In this document: piece by piece, positions 49,544 through 57,784 of the stretch | Numbering within the stretch: position 1 is the stretch's first letter | Layout of the letters: each line of letters starts with the position of its first letter | From: Gp6-AA40 sp035492455 | GTDB lineage: Bacteria; Acidobacteriota; Vicinamibacteria; Vicinamibacterales; UBA2999 | Direction: 5' to 3' | DNA length: 64,000 bases | Assembly: GCA_035492455.1 (NCBI GenBank) | Contig: DATJJE010000016.1 | Location: 62,001 to 126,000 of the forward strand | The notes under the pieces: generated by a model | What the model was told of the DNA's origin: nothing | The model's input: only the letters and a program-made list of their open reading frames with translations | The model's database searches: none | Made by a program: the position numbers and the translations under genes

Positions 49544-51789
49544 AATCACGAAGGGCACGAAGAACGCGAATTTCACGACAGCTAGTTGTCACCGCCTGCG
49601 TAACTGTCGGCGCGCTCGGCGTGCTGACCGCACAGGCGCCGCAGTCGTGGGACGCGAAGTTCCGCGCCATTCCCGACGCGAAGAACGTCGGCGAATACGT
49701 CAAGCGGATGAGCGCTCGCCCGCATCATCTCGGCTCGTCCTACGACAAGGACGATGCCGAATGGATTCTGTCGAAGTTCAAGGAGTGGGGATGGGATGCG
49801 CGCATCGAACAGTTCGACGTGCTCTTTCCAACGCCGAAAGAACGCATCGTGGAAATGGTCGCGCCGACGGCGTCACAGCTGAAGCTGGAAGAGCCACCGG
49901 TCGTCATCGACCCGACATCGGCTCAGAAGTCGGAGCAGCTTCCCTCATTCAACGCGTATTCGGTTGATGGTGACGTGACCGGCCCGATCGTCTACGTGAA
50001 CTACGGCCGACCGCAGGACTACGAGGATCTGGAGCGACGCGGCGTCTCGGTGCGGGGCGCAATCGTCGTCGCGCGGTACGGCAACTCATGGCGCGGCATC
50101 AAGCCGAAGGTGGCGGCGGAGCATGGCGCGATCGGATGCCTGATCTATTCGGATCCAATGGACGATGGCTACTACATCGACGATATATTTCCCGACGGTC
50201 CGACGCGCAACGGGGCCGGTGTGCAGCGCGGCAGCGTGATGGATATGCCGACGTATCCAGGTGATCCGCTGACGCCGAATGTCGGGGCGACCGCTGATGC
50301 CAAGCGTCTCGACATCAAGGATGTTGCGACGCTCACGAAGATCCCGGTGCTGCCGATTTCGTACGCGGACGCGCAGCCGCTGCTCGCGGCGCTGAAAGGC
50401 GCCGTCGTGCCGGAATCGTGGCGCGGCGCGCTGCCGATCACGTATCACTTCGGTCCGGGACCTGCGCGCGTGCACATGAAGCTCGCGTTCAACTGGAATC
50501 GCGTGCCGGCCTACGACGTCATCGCGCGCCTGCAGGGGTCGACGTATGCGGACGAGTGGGTCATCCGTGGCAATCACCACGATGCGTGGGTCAACGGCGC
50601 TCAGGATCCCGGCTCCGGCATGTCGGCGGTGCTCGAGGAAGCGCGCGCTCTCGGCGAGCTGGTGAAACAGGGCTGGCGGCCGAAGCGCACCATCGTGTAC
50701 GCCGCGTGGGACGGAGAGGAGGAGGGCCTGCTCGGATCCACGGAATGGGTCGAGGCGCACGACAAGGATTTGCGTGAGCACGCGGTCGCGTACCTCAACT
50801 CCGACGGCACTGGTCGCGGCTTCTTCAATCCAACGGGCTCGCACGTTCTCGAGAATCTGGTGAACGGCGTCGCGCGCGATGTGGAAGATCCGGAAACGAA
50901 GCTGACTGTCTGGAAGCGCGCGCAGGCCCGGCGCATTCAGAACGGATCACGCGACGAGCGCAACGACGCGCGGACGCGAAGCGACCTGCGCATCGCAGCG
51001 CTCGGATCGGGATCGGATTACTCGTCGTTTCTGCAGCACAACGGCGTGCCCTCCGTCGACATCCGCTTTGGCGGCTTCGATACCAGCGACGGCATCTATC
51101 ACTCGATCTACGACGACTTTTTCTATTACACGAAGTTCCTCGATACCGACTTCGCTTACGGGAGAGCACTTGCGCAGGTCGGCGGCACGATGGTCATTCG
51201 GCTCGCCGACGCGGATCTTCTGCCGTTCGAGTACACGGACCTCGCCGACACGGTGCAGACCTACGTGAAGGAGCTCCAGGCGCTGCTGAAAACGCAGCAG
51301 GATGACGTGCGCGAACGGAATCGTCAGATCGACGAAGGCGTGTTTGCCGCCACCAACGATCCGAAGCGGCCCCTGCAGGCGCCAAAGAAGGAGCCGGTGG
51401 CGCCGGCGCTCAATTTCGCTCCCCTCGAGAACTCGGCTGAGCTGTTGACGCAGGCGGCGGCTCGCTATCAGAAGGCCGTGGGAGCGGCGCGTCCGGCGCT
51501 GGCGTCAAATACGGGCGCGGTGCGTGCGGTAAACGCGAAGCTGCTGCAGTCGGAACGTCAGCTCACCGACGATGGCGGTTTGCCGAAGCGGCCGTGGTAT
51601 CGGCACATGCTGTACGCGCCAGGCTTCTACACGGGTTATGCGGTAAAGACGATGCCGGGCGTGCGCGAGGCGATCGAGCAGAAATCGTACGCCGAAGCCG
51701 AACGGGAAGTTGGCCGCGTGGCCGCGGCACTTCAGCGCGAGGCCGCGCTGCTGGACGCCGCGTCGCTGCAGTTAGAAGGACTGAGGTAG
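49540..51789 (+). CDS. M28 family peptidase (glutamate carboxypeptidase II-like)
   Basis: A 749-residue secreted zinc peptidase built like human GCPII/PSMA. After an Arg-rich n-region and signal peptide come a protease-associated domain (GAIVVARYGNSWRGIKPKVAAEHGAI, about 160-330), the M28 domain with GNHHDAWVNGAQDPGSG near 344, DGEEEGLLGSTEW near 391 and YHSIYDDFFYYTKFLD near 520, and a C-terminal dimerisation-type helical domain. Ligands His, Asp, Glu, Asp and His are all present. The first codons (KSRRARRTRISRQ) come from a CACGAAG-type repeat. Confidence 0.93.
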   Translation: MKSRRARRTRISRQLVVTACVTVGALGVLTAQAPQSWDAKFRAIPDAKNVGEYVKRMSARPHHLGSSYDKDDAEWILSKFKEWGWDARIEQFDVLFPTPKERIVEMVAPTASQLKLEEPPVVIDPTSAQKSEQLPSFNAYSVDGDVTGPIVYVNYGRPQDYEDLERRGVSVRGAIVVARYGNSWRGIKPKVAAEHGAIGCLIYSDPMDDGYYIDDIFPDGPTRNGAGVQRGSVMDMPTYPGDPLTPNVGATADAKRLDIKDVATLTKIPVLPISYADAQPLLAALKGAVVPESWRGALPITYHFGPGPARVHMKLAFNWNRVPAYDVIARLQGSTYADEWVIRGNHHDAWVNGAQDPGSGMSAVLEEARALGELVKQGWRPKRTIVYAAWDGEEEGLLGSTEWVEAHDKDLREHAVAYLNSDGTGRGFFNPTGSHVLENLVNGVARDVEDPETKLTVWKRAQARRIQNGSRDERNDARTRSDLRIAALGSGSDYSSFLQHNGVPSVDIRFGGFDTSDGIYHSIYDDFFYYTKFLDTDFAYGRALAQVGGTMVIRLADADLLPFEYTDLADTVQTYVKELQALLKTQQDDVRERNRQIDEGVFAATNDPKRPLQAPKKEPVAPALNFAPLENSAELLTQAAARYQKAVGAARPALASNTGAVRAVNAKLLQSERQLTDDGGLPKRPWYRHMLYAPGFYTGYAVKTMPGVREAIEQKSYAEAEREVGRVAAALQREAALLDAASLQLEGLR
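49542..49578 (+). repeat. CACGAAGRR-type repeat at a gene start
   Basis: Near-tandem 9-bp units AATCACGAAG, GGCACGAAG, AACGCGAAT, TTCACGACA lie in the first 13 codons of the M28 peptidase gene and encode its Arg-rich signal-peptide n-region. I recall similar CACGAAGRR runs in other GC-rich genomes, usually between genes. Confidence 0.7.
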
Positions 51790-51792
51790 ACG

Positions 51793-52551
51793 TTAGTTCG
51801 TCGCGACGGTCGTGGGTGCCGCGGCAGGCGCGCAGTTGAGATACTTGGACGTCTTCAACCACGTCTCATCCGGGTAATAGGAGAAGATCACTCCGCCGCC
51901 GCGAACGGTATCGATTACCTGACGGGCAATGGCTTCACGCAGCGCCGGGCATCCCCAGCTGCGCCCGAGTCTGCCGTTCGCCTTCGCCACCTCCGCGTTC
52001 ACATACGGGGCGCCATGCATGACGATGGCGCGCTCGCGTGCGTGGCCGTTGAATCCCGCCTCCAGGCCATCGAGCCGCAGCGAATAGCCGTTGTGACCGA
52101 CGTACGTGTCCGCAGTGCGGAAAAGGCCGATGCTCGATTCACGGCTTTCCATTGCATCGGAGAAATGGACGGCCATGTTGTCGCCGGTATTGCGGCCGTG
52201 CGCCACCAGCTCGTTGAACAGGATCTTGCCTGTGCGCGTGTCGAAGACCCACAGCCGCGGAGTGGTCGACGGCAGTGAGTAGTCGATCAGCGTCAGCGTC
52301 GGTGGCGCGTCCAAGTCACCAGAAGCGACGCCGCACGATACCGCGGTGACGGCGAGGTCCAAGACCTGAAGGTTGACGCCAGATGCGCGTGCCGCTGCGC
52401 GATCGATCGGAGACAAGCGTGCTGCCGGGGCGGATGCCACGACGGGGTGGCGCGCCGGCATGGATGCGACCGCAGCCGTTTTCGCCCCGACAGTTCCGCC
52501 GGACAAACTGACGAGCATGGCGAGCAGAGCGGTAACAGAAACCTTGCGCAT
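51793..52551 (-). CDS. Secreted L,D-transpeptidase-like (YkuD_2) protein
   Basis: A 252-residue protein with a signal peptide (VSVTALLAMLVSLSGGTVGA) and the murein L,D-transpeptidase catalytic-domain family fold: LTLIDYSLPSTTPRLWVFD, HGRNTGDNMAVHFSDAMESRESSIG, IVMHGAPYVN and the catalytic NGRLGRSWGCPALREAIA with the nucleophilic Cys. It likely crosslinks or edits peptidoglycan in the periplasm. ATG 52551 is used; convergent with the M28 gene three bases away. Confidence 0.92.
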   Translation of the reverse strand: MRKVSVTALLAMLVSLSGGTVGAKTAAVASMPARHPVVASAPAARLSPIDRAAARASGVNLQVLDLAVTAVSCGVASGDLDAPPTLTLIDYSLPSTTPRLWVFDTRTGKILFNELVAHGRNTGDNMAVHFSDAMESRESSIGLFRTADTYVGHNGYSLRLDGLEAGFNGHARERAIVMHGAPYVNAEVAKANGRLGRSWGCPALREAIARQVIDTVRGGGVIFSYYPDETWLKTSKYLNCAPAAAPTTVATN

Positions 52552-52653
52552 CAACTCTTCAAAAACCTCAGGAGAATTTGAGGGGGCTCACCATAGTACG
52601 GTCCGTGCGGCGTGCTTGCAACCTGAAGAGAATCTTGGCGACGCGAGCCGCAG

Positions 52654-52761
52654 CTCGCGAAGCGAGCGACAGCTGATCGATTTCTGCGGCGCGAAGGCAT
52701 TCTTCGGGCCATAATCGCGTCCGCCGCCCGCTCGCACTGATGTCGCGAGCTTCGGCGCGAC
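52654..52761 (+). repeat. Short palindromes in the gap before the SWIB gene
   Basis: The 248-base gap between the transpeptidase and SWIB genes holds two hairpins: CTCGC-GAA-GCGAG at 52654-52666 and GTCGCG/CGCGAC at 52742-52761. They share the TCGCGAGC word and could be REP-like sequences or ordinary hairpins in a promoter region. The rest of the gap shows nothing recognisable. Confidence 0.35.
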
Positions 52762-52799
52762 AGGCTTTCGGAGAGTGCGAAGGCGGACGAGGAGATTTC

Positions 52800-53141
52800 A
52801 TGGCGAAGAAGAGTGCGAGGAAAGCGACTGCGAGAAAAGGGACGGCGCGCAAAGCGGCCGGGGGTTCGAAGAAGAGGGCGGGCGGACGCAGGACCGCGAA
52901 CGCGGCGTTCATGAGGCCGGTAGCGCCGGACGCCACTGTCGCCGAAGTTGTCGGCGACAAGCCGATTCCACGCACCGAGGTGACCAAGCGGCTCTGGGCC
53001 TACATCAAGAAGAACGGGCTGCAGGACAACAAGAACAGGCGGATGATCAACGCCGACGCGAAGCTGAAAGCGGTCTTTGGCGGCAAGTCCGCAGTCAACA
53101 TGTTCGAGATGACGAAGCTGGTAAACAAGCACTTGAAATAG
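52800..53141 (+). CDS. SWIB/MDM2-domain protein with histone-H1-like tail
   Basis: A 113-residue protein. Residues 1-34 are a Lys/Arg/Ala-rich tail (KKSARKATARKGTARKAAGG). Residues 38-113 form a SWIB fold (FMRPVAPDATVAEVVGDKPI, TKRLWAYIKKNGLQDNKNRR, INADAKLKAVFGGKSAVNMF). Such proteins occur in chlamydiae and several environmental phyla and are thought to be chromatin-associated. GAGGAG precedes the ATG, which excludes an upstream extension. Monocistronic in a 250-base leader region. Confidence 0.93.
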   Translation: MAKKSARKATARKGTARKAAGGSKKRAGGRRTANAAFMRPVAPDATVAEVVGDKPIPRTEVTKRLWAYIKKNGLQDNKNRRMINADAKLKAVFGGKSAVNMFEMTKLVNKHLK

Positions 53142-53192
53142 CCCGACCAGGGGCCGCCTGTCCGCGTCTTTGGTTAATATCAGCTATTGACC

Positions 53193-53633
53193 ATGCGGTG
53201 TGCGGCCCTGTTCCTTCTTCTAGCGTCGCTCTGCGCTGCGTGCGGCGACGACAATCCGACGACGCCCTCCTCCACGACCTCGAGCCGCGTCACCGAGCGG
53301 TTTGACGACATCCTCAACGTCCGCGAGTCGAAGTTCCAGGCGTTTTCTGTCGGCGGGAACGGCACCACTTCCATCAACCTCGCCAGCCTGTCACCAGTGA
53401 ATCGCGCCGGCGTAATCGACGCCACGATGGAAATCGGCTGGGGAAAGACCATCAAGGCTGACGATGGAACCGTGATTGGATGCGACCTGGCGAAGGTGAT
53501 GCAGACCACGCCGGCACTCTCGGCGCAGATGAACGACACGCTGTCGCCGTCATCGGACTACTGCGCGAACATTGCCGACGTCGGCGGCCTCCGCGAGTCC
53601 GCGAACTTTTCGATTCGGATTACACACCCATGA
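53193..53633 (+). CDS. Lipoprotein with 'PTTPS' linker, copy 1
   Basis: A 146-residue predicted lipoprotein: signal peptide with lipobox CAAC (LLLASLCAAC), then GDDNPTTPSSTTSS and a beta-sandwich domain (VTERFDDILNVRESKFQAFSV...NIADVGGLRESANFSIRITHP) similar to bacterial pre-peptidase C-terminal-like domains. Its C-terminus aligns with that of the next gene (NFSIRITHP against GFALKIDHP), so the two are tandem paralogues. ATG 53193 is used; the stop overlaps the next start by four bases. Confidence 0.78.
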   Translation: MRCAALFLLLASLCAACGDDNPTTPSSTTSSRVTERFDDILNVRESKFQAFSVGGNGTTSINLASLSPVNRAGVIDATMEIGWGKTIKADDGTVIGCDLAKVMQTTPALSAQMNDTLSPSSDYCANIADVGGLRESANFSIRITHP

Positions 53634-54049
53634 AGCGGCCGGGATTCGCGATGCGGGGTTCGGGATTCGCCGTTGTCGCCGCTCTCGCCGTCAGTGCGTG
53701 TGGCGGTAACAACGCGCCGACAACGCCCAGCAACACCTCGACGACGATGAGCGAAACGTGGTCCAGCACGGTGGCGCCCGGCGGACAGAGCACGCGGTCG
53801 TTTACGGTAAACGCGTCGGGCACGATCAACGTGACGTTGACGGCTGCCGGTGCAACGCTCGGCGTGGGTGTCGGGCTGCCGCGCGTCAGCGGCGGCGGCT
53901 GCCGGCTTGGCGTCACGGTCAACGCATCAGCCGGGACGACGCCCCAGATCAGTGCCGCGGCCGATGCGGGACAGTACTGTGTGCAGGTCTACGACCTGGG
54001 CACGTTGAGCGATCCCGTCGGGTTTGCGCTGAAGATCGATCACCCGTGA
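53630..54049 (+). CDS. Lipoprotein with 'PTTPS' linker, copy 2
   Basis: A 139-residue predicted lipoprotein: MKRPGFAMRGSGFAVVA is encoded by CGGGATTCG repeats, then the hydrophobic core and lipobox VSAC, the linker GGNNAPTTPSNTST and a domain with RSFTVNASGTINVTLTAAGATLGVGVG and QYCVQVYDLGTL. It is a paralogue of the preceding lipoprotein but differs in its signal peptide. Overlaps neighbours at both ends (ATGA and GTGA). Confidence 0.78.
   Translation: MKRPGFAMRGSGFAVVAALAVSACGGNNAPTTPSNTSTTMSETWSSTVAPGGQSTRSFTVNASGTINVTLTAAGATLGVGVGLPRVSGGGCRLGVTVNASAGTTPQISAAADAGQYCVQVYDLGTLSDPVGFALKIDHP
53640..53672 (+). repeat. CGGGATTCG-type repeat in a signal peptide
   Basis: CGGGATTCG, CGATGCGGGGTT and CGGGATTCG units encode the PGFAMRGSGF n-region of the second lipoprotein. 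The preceding paralogue lacks this DNA and has a short n-region instead. Confidence 0.7.
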
Positions 54050-55512
54050 TCGACACTTACGAACAGTTTCTCTCGGCCTTTCCTGACTACGCGGCTACGC
54101 GCGCGATTGACGCGCTTCGCGAACGCGAATACCGCCGCCTCGATGATCAGCACCACGTCTACCTCGATTACACAGGCGGAAGCCTCCATGCCGAATCGCA
54201 GGTGCTGGAGCACGCAAAGCTCCTGAACGAGCACATCTTCGGCAACCCGCATTCCGCGAGCCCGTCATCGCATGCGATGACGGGGCTGGTCGAGCAGGCA
54301 CGCCAGGCCGTGCTCGACTGGTTCAACGCACCGCGTGACGAGTACGCGGCTGTGTTCACGCTGAATGCGACAGGGGCATTGAAGCTGGTTGGCGAGGCGT
54401 ATCCGTTCAGCCAGGGCGCGGGGCTGCTGCTCAGTACCGACAATCACAACTCGGTGAACGGCATTCGTGAGTTCGCACGCGCGAAAGGAGCGCCGGTCGA
54501 GTACGCGCCGCTGACCGTGCCCGACCTGCGCCTCGACCGCGGTCGGCTCGATGCGATGCTCGCCGCGCCGTCAACAGGACCGGGCCTGTTTGCCTTTCCG
54601 GCGCAGTCGAATTTCACGGGCGTCAAGCATCCACTCGATTTGATTGACTTGGCGCATGTGCGCGGATGGGACGTGCTCCTCGACGCCGCCGCTTACGTGG
54701 CGACCAACAGGCTCGATCTTTCGGAGACGAAGCCGGATTTCGTCAGCGTCTCGTTCTACAAGATGTTTGGCTACCCGACAGGCGTCGGCTGCCTGCTGGC
54801 GCGCAGCAGGACGCTGGCAACGATGCAGCGGCCCTGGTTTGCCGGCGGTACCGTCAACTTCGCAACGGTGAGCGGCCGCGCCTGCATCCTGTCGTCGGGG
54901 GAGGCGGGCTTCGAGGACGGGACGTTGAACTACCTTGCCATCCCCGCCGTCGAGATCGGCCTCCGTCATCTTCAGGCGGTCGGAGTGAACACGATCAATA
55001 CGCGGATCCGCTGCCTGACCGACTGGATGCTGCAGCGGCTCGTCGAGCTGCAGCACAGCAATGGGCATCACATGGTGCGCATCTACGGTCCGATCACAAC
55101 GGACGCGCGGGGCGGCACAATCACGCTGAACTTCTACGACCCTGAGGGACATCTGCTCGACTACCGGCGTGTCGAGGAGATGGCGGGGGGCCAGGGGATC
55201 TCGCTGCGCACCGGCTGCTTCTGCAATCCGGGCGCGGGTGAAACGGCGGAAGGGATCACTGAAGAAGATGTCCGCGCCGCGCTGGCGCTCGACCCGCAGA
55301 ACATGAACCTGACGCGCTTTCTCGATCTGGTGACGAGCCGCGGCGGCAAAAGTGCCGGCGCGATTCGTGTGTCGCTCGGGCTGGCGAGCAACTTCGCCGA
55401 CGCGCATCGTTTCATCGAGTTCGCGGGCACCCTGCGCGACCAGACACGTCTCGCGATCGGCAGCATCACGTGCGACATCGAGGCGGGCAGGATTATCAGA
55501 GACGGTTCGTAG
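54046..55512 (+). CDS. Class V aminotransferase-fold PLP enzyme, MOCOS-like
   Basis: A 488-residue PLP enzyme related to cysteine desulfurases and the N-terminal domain of molybdenum cofactor sulfurase. Visible landmarks are YLDYTGGSLHAESQ, FTLNATGALKLVGEA, STDNHNSVNGIRE, LLDAAAYVATNRLDL, the PLP lysine in SVSFYKMFGYPTGVGCLL, and LRTGCFCNPGAGE with the likely persulfide cysteine. It could mobilise sulfur, although no MOSC domain or Fe-S gene adjoins it. GTG start overlapping the lipoprotein stop by four bases is an unusual partnership. Confidence 0.9.
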   Translation: MIDTYEQFLSAFPDYAATRAIDALREREYRRLDDQHHVYLDYTGGSLHAESQVLEHAKLLNEHIFGNPHSASPSSHAMTGLVEQARQAVLDWFNAPRDEYAAVFTLNATGALKLVGEAYPFSQGAGLLLSTDNHNSVNGIREFARAKGAPVEYAPLTVPDLRLDRGRLDAMLAAPSTGPGLFAFPAQSNFTGVKHPLDLIDLAHVRGWDVLLDAAAYVATNRLDLSETKPDFVSVSFYKMFGYPTGVGCLLARSRTLATMQRPWFAGGTVNFATVSGRACILSSGEAGFEDGTLNYLAIPAVEIGLRHLQAVGVNTINTRIRCLTDWMLQRLVELQHSNGHHMVRIYGPITTDARGGTITLNFYDPEGHLLDYRRVEEMAGGQGISLRTGCFCNPGAGETAEGITEEDVRAALALDPQNMNLTRFLDLVTSRGGKSAGAIRVSLGLASNFADAHRFIEFAGTLRDQTRLAIGSITCDIEAGRIIRDGS

Positions 55513-55577
55513 GTTCGGCGGTTGTTGGGTTCGGCATAGAACAAGCATGCAAGGGGCCTCTGGTATGGAGGGTATGC

Positions 55578-55781
55578 ATGGCTAAGTACGGGAAGAAAGC
55601 CGGGGAGAAGGTCGAGCGCGCGATGCACGAGCGCAAGCGCGGCACGCTCAAGAGCGGCCGCTCCGGGCGCAAGGTGAAGAGCCGGAAGCAGGCGATCGCC
55701 ATCGGTCTCTCCGAGGCGCGCCGGTCCGGCGCGAAGGTTCCGAAGAAGAAGGGGTCCCGCAAGTCCTCCAAAAAACGATAG
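55578..55781 (+). CDS. Small basic DUF6496-type protein
   Basis: A 67-residue protein, about one third Lys and Arg (MAKYGKKAGEKVERAMHERK, TLKSGRSGRKVKSRKQAIAI, ARRSGAKVPKKKGSRKSSKK). It matches the small DUF6496 family in composition and in the KQAIAIGLSEARR motif. Nucleic-acid binding is likely from charge. GGAGG precedes the ATG. A GTAGGGG palindrome starts directly after its TAG stop. Confidence 0.85.
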   Translation: MAKYGKKAGEKVERAMHERKRGTLKSGRSGRKVKSRKQAIAIGLSEARRSGAKVPKKKGSRKSSKKR

Positions 55782-55808
55782 TGTAGGGGCGGGTCTTCAG
55801 ACCCGCCC
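55782..55808 (+). repeat. GTAGGGG palindrome after a stop codon (copy b)
   Basis: GTAGGGG leads into a perfect 10-bp inverted repeat GGGCGGGTCT/AGACCCGCCC (55787-55796 with 55799-55808) with a TC centre. It begins at the base after the TAG stop and ends 9 bases before the next start, so it may terminate or separate the two genes. Confidence 0.82.
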
Positions 55809-55816
55809 AATCCGCC

Positions 55817-57772
55817 GTGACCGACGTCGCTCCGTTTGGCACCTGGAAATCCCCGATTACCGCACAAACCGTCGCCGCCCAGGGTCTCCGCCTTGGCTTT
55901 CCCGCTCTCGATGGCGACGACATCTACTGGCTTGAAGGTCGGCCGCAGGAGGGCGGGCGCAACGTTCTCGTCAAACGAAGCCTCGACGGCGCCATCACCG
56001 ACGTTACGCCGCGCGACCACAACGTCCGGACACGCGTGCACGAGTACGGCGGCGGTGCTTACGTCGTTTCGAAGTCTTTCATCTACTACTCGAACTTCGC
56101 CGATCAGCGCCTGTACCGCATCATCGGGTCGGGGACGCCGCAGCCGATCACGCCGGAAGGCAAGTGGTTCTATGCGGACGCAACGATCGACGAACATCGG
56201 CAGCGCCTCATCTGCGTGCGAGAGGATCACTCGAGAGACGGTCACGAGCCGCGGACGACGCTTGTGTCGATCCGGGTTGACGGCGATTCCGACCCCGGCG
56301 AGGTGATCGCGGATGGGTACGACTTCTATTCAACGCCGCGCCTGAGTCTCGACGGCACGCGGCTGGCCTGGCTCTCGTGGCGCCATCCACAAATGCCGTG
56401 GGACGGCACAGAGCTGTGGGTTGCGCGAGTGACCGGCGCCGGTACGCTCGAAGAGCCGGAGCTGATCGCTGGCGGACCGCATGAGTCCATCTTTCAACCA
56501 GGTTGGGGACCCGACGGCCTGCTGTACTTCGCGAGCGATCGCACCGGCTGGTGGTCGCTGTACCGCAGCGACGTTGCGAGCGTCGCGCCGACGGTTCGTC
56601 CGCTGTTGTGGCAGTCGCTTGAGGAGGCGGAGTTCGGTCGACCGCAATGGTTGTTCGGATGGGCGACCTGGGCGTTCGCCGATGACCGGCACATGGCGGT
56701 CACCTACGCGCGACGCGGTCGCTGGTCACTGGCCACCATCGACCTCGAGACGGGAACGCTGACTGACGTGCCGACGGATCTCGAGCCGCTCGAGTGGCTG
56801 GCGGCGACGCCCACGCACGCCGTCTACGTCGCCGCGTCACCCGATACGCCATCGACTGTTGCGAAGACTAATCTGGCGACGGGTGGAACGGAGATGATCC
56901 GCTCTTCGTCCACCCTGGAGCTGAATCGTCGTCATATTTCGGTCCCCGAGGCGATTGAGTTTCCGACCGAGGGCGGCCTCACCGCGCATGCGTTCTACTA
57001 CCCGCCGCGCAACGCCGACTACATGGCGCTTCCGTCGGACCGCCCGCCGCTCATCGTCATCAGCCACGGCGGGCCGACCACGCAGACGAAGGCCGTCCTC
57101 GATCTCGGCGTGCAGTACTGGACGAATCGGGGTTTTGCGGTCGTTGACGTGAACTACGGCGGCAGCTCCGGCTACGGGCGCGAGTACCGCGAACGGTTGA
57201 ACTGGCAGTGGGGCATCGTGGATGTCGACGACAACATCAACGCGGCGAGGTATCTGGTCGAGGAAGGCAAAGCGGATCCAGATCGGTTGATCATTCGTGG
57301 CGGAAGTGCCGGCGGCTATACGACGCTGGCGGCGCTTGCGTTTCATCCGGATGTATTCGCCGCCGGCGCGAGTTACTACGGCGTGAGCGACGTCGAGGCG
57401 CTCGCCAAGGACACGCACAAGTTCGAATCGCGGTATCTCGACACGATGATCGGCCCGTACCCGGAGATGAAGGATCTTTACCGGGAACGTTCGCCCATTC
57501 ATTTCATCGAGCGCCTGTCGTGCGCCCTGATTCTGTTTCAGGGGCTCGAAGACAAGGTCGTCCCGCCGGATCAATCCGAGCGGATGGCGGAGGCGGTTCG
57601 CGGCAAAGGCCTGCCCATTGCCTACATCGCGTTCGAGGGCGAGCAGCACGGCTTCCGCAAAGCCGACACGATCATTCGCTGTCTCGAGGCGGAGCTGTAT
57701 TTCTACGGCGCGATATTCCGCTTCACGCCGGCGGACACGCTTCCGCTGATCTACATCGAGAATCTGCGTTAG
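55817..57772 (+). CDS. S9 family peptidase (prolyl oligopeptidase-like)
   Basis: A 651-residue cytoplasmic serine peptidase with no signal peptide. Residues 1-370 form a beta-propeller (LDGDDIYWLEGRPQEGGRNVLVKR, GPDGLLYFASDRTGWWSLYR). The C-terminal alpha/beta hydrolase domain has the nucleophile RGGSAGGYTTLAALAF near 496, Asp in FQGLEDKVVPPDQSERM near 577 and His in EGEQHGFRK near 612. This is the acylaminoacyl-peptidase/DPP branch (S9C). Start GTG. Confidence 0.92.
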   Translation: MTDVAPFGTWKSPITAQTVAAQGLRLGFPALDGDDIYWLEGRPQEGGRNVLVKRSLDGAITDVTPRDHNVRTRVHEYGGGAYVVSKSFIYYSNFADQRLYRIIGSGTPQPITPEGKWFYADATIDEHRQRLICVREDHSRDGHEPRTTLVSIRVDGDSDPGEVIADGYDFYSTPRLSLDGTRLAWLSWRHPQMPWDGTELWVARVTGAGTLEEPELIAGGPHESIFQPGWGPDGLLYFASDRTGWWSLYRSDVASVAPTVRPLLWQSLEEAEFGRPQWLFGWATWAFADDRHMAVTYARRGRWSLATIDLETGTLTDVPTDLEPLEWLAATPTHAVYVAASPDTPSTVAKTNLATGGTEMIRSSSTLELNRRHISVPEAIEFPTEGGLTAHAFYYPPRNADYMALPSDRPPLIVISHGGPTTQTKAVLDLGVQYWTNRGFAVVDVNYGGSSGYGREYRERLNWQWGIVDVDDNINAARYLVEEGKADPDRLIIRGGSAGGYTTLAALAFHPDVFAAGASYYGVSDVEALAKDTHKFESRYLDTMIGPYPEMKDLYRERSPIHFIERLSCALILFQGLEDKVVPPDQSERMAEAVRGKGLPIAYIAFEGEQHGFRKADTIIRCLEAELYFYGAIFRFTPADTLPLIYIENLR

Positions 57773-57784
57773 GATTGGCGCGGC

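Noticed and set aside
52800..53141. SWIB protein as recent transfer from a eukaryote
   Set aside because: Short SWIB proteins with basic tails are established in several bacterial phyla; nothing in base composition marks it as foreign.
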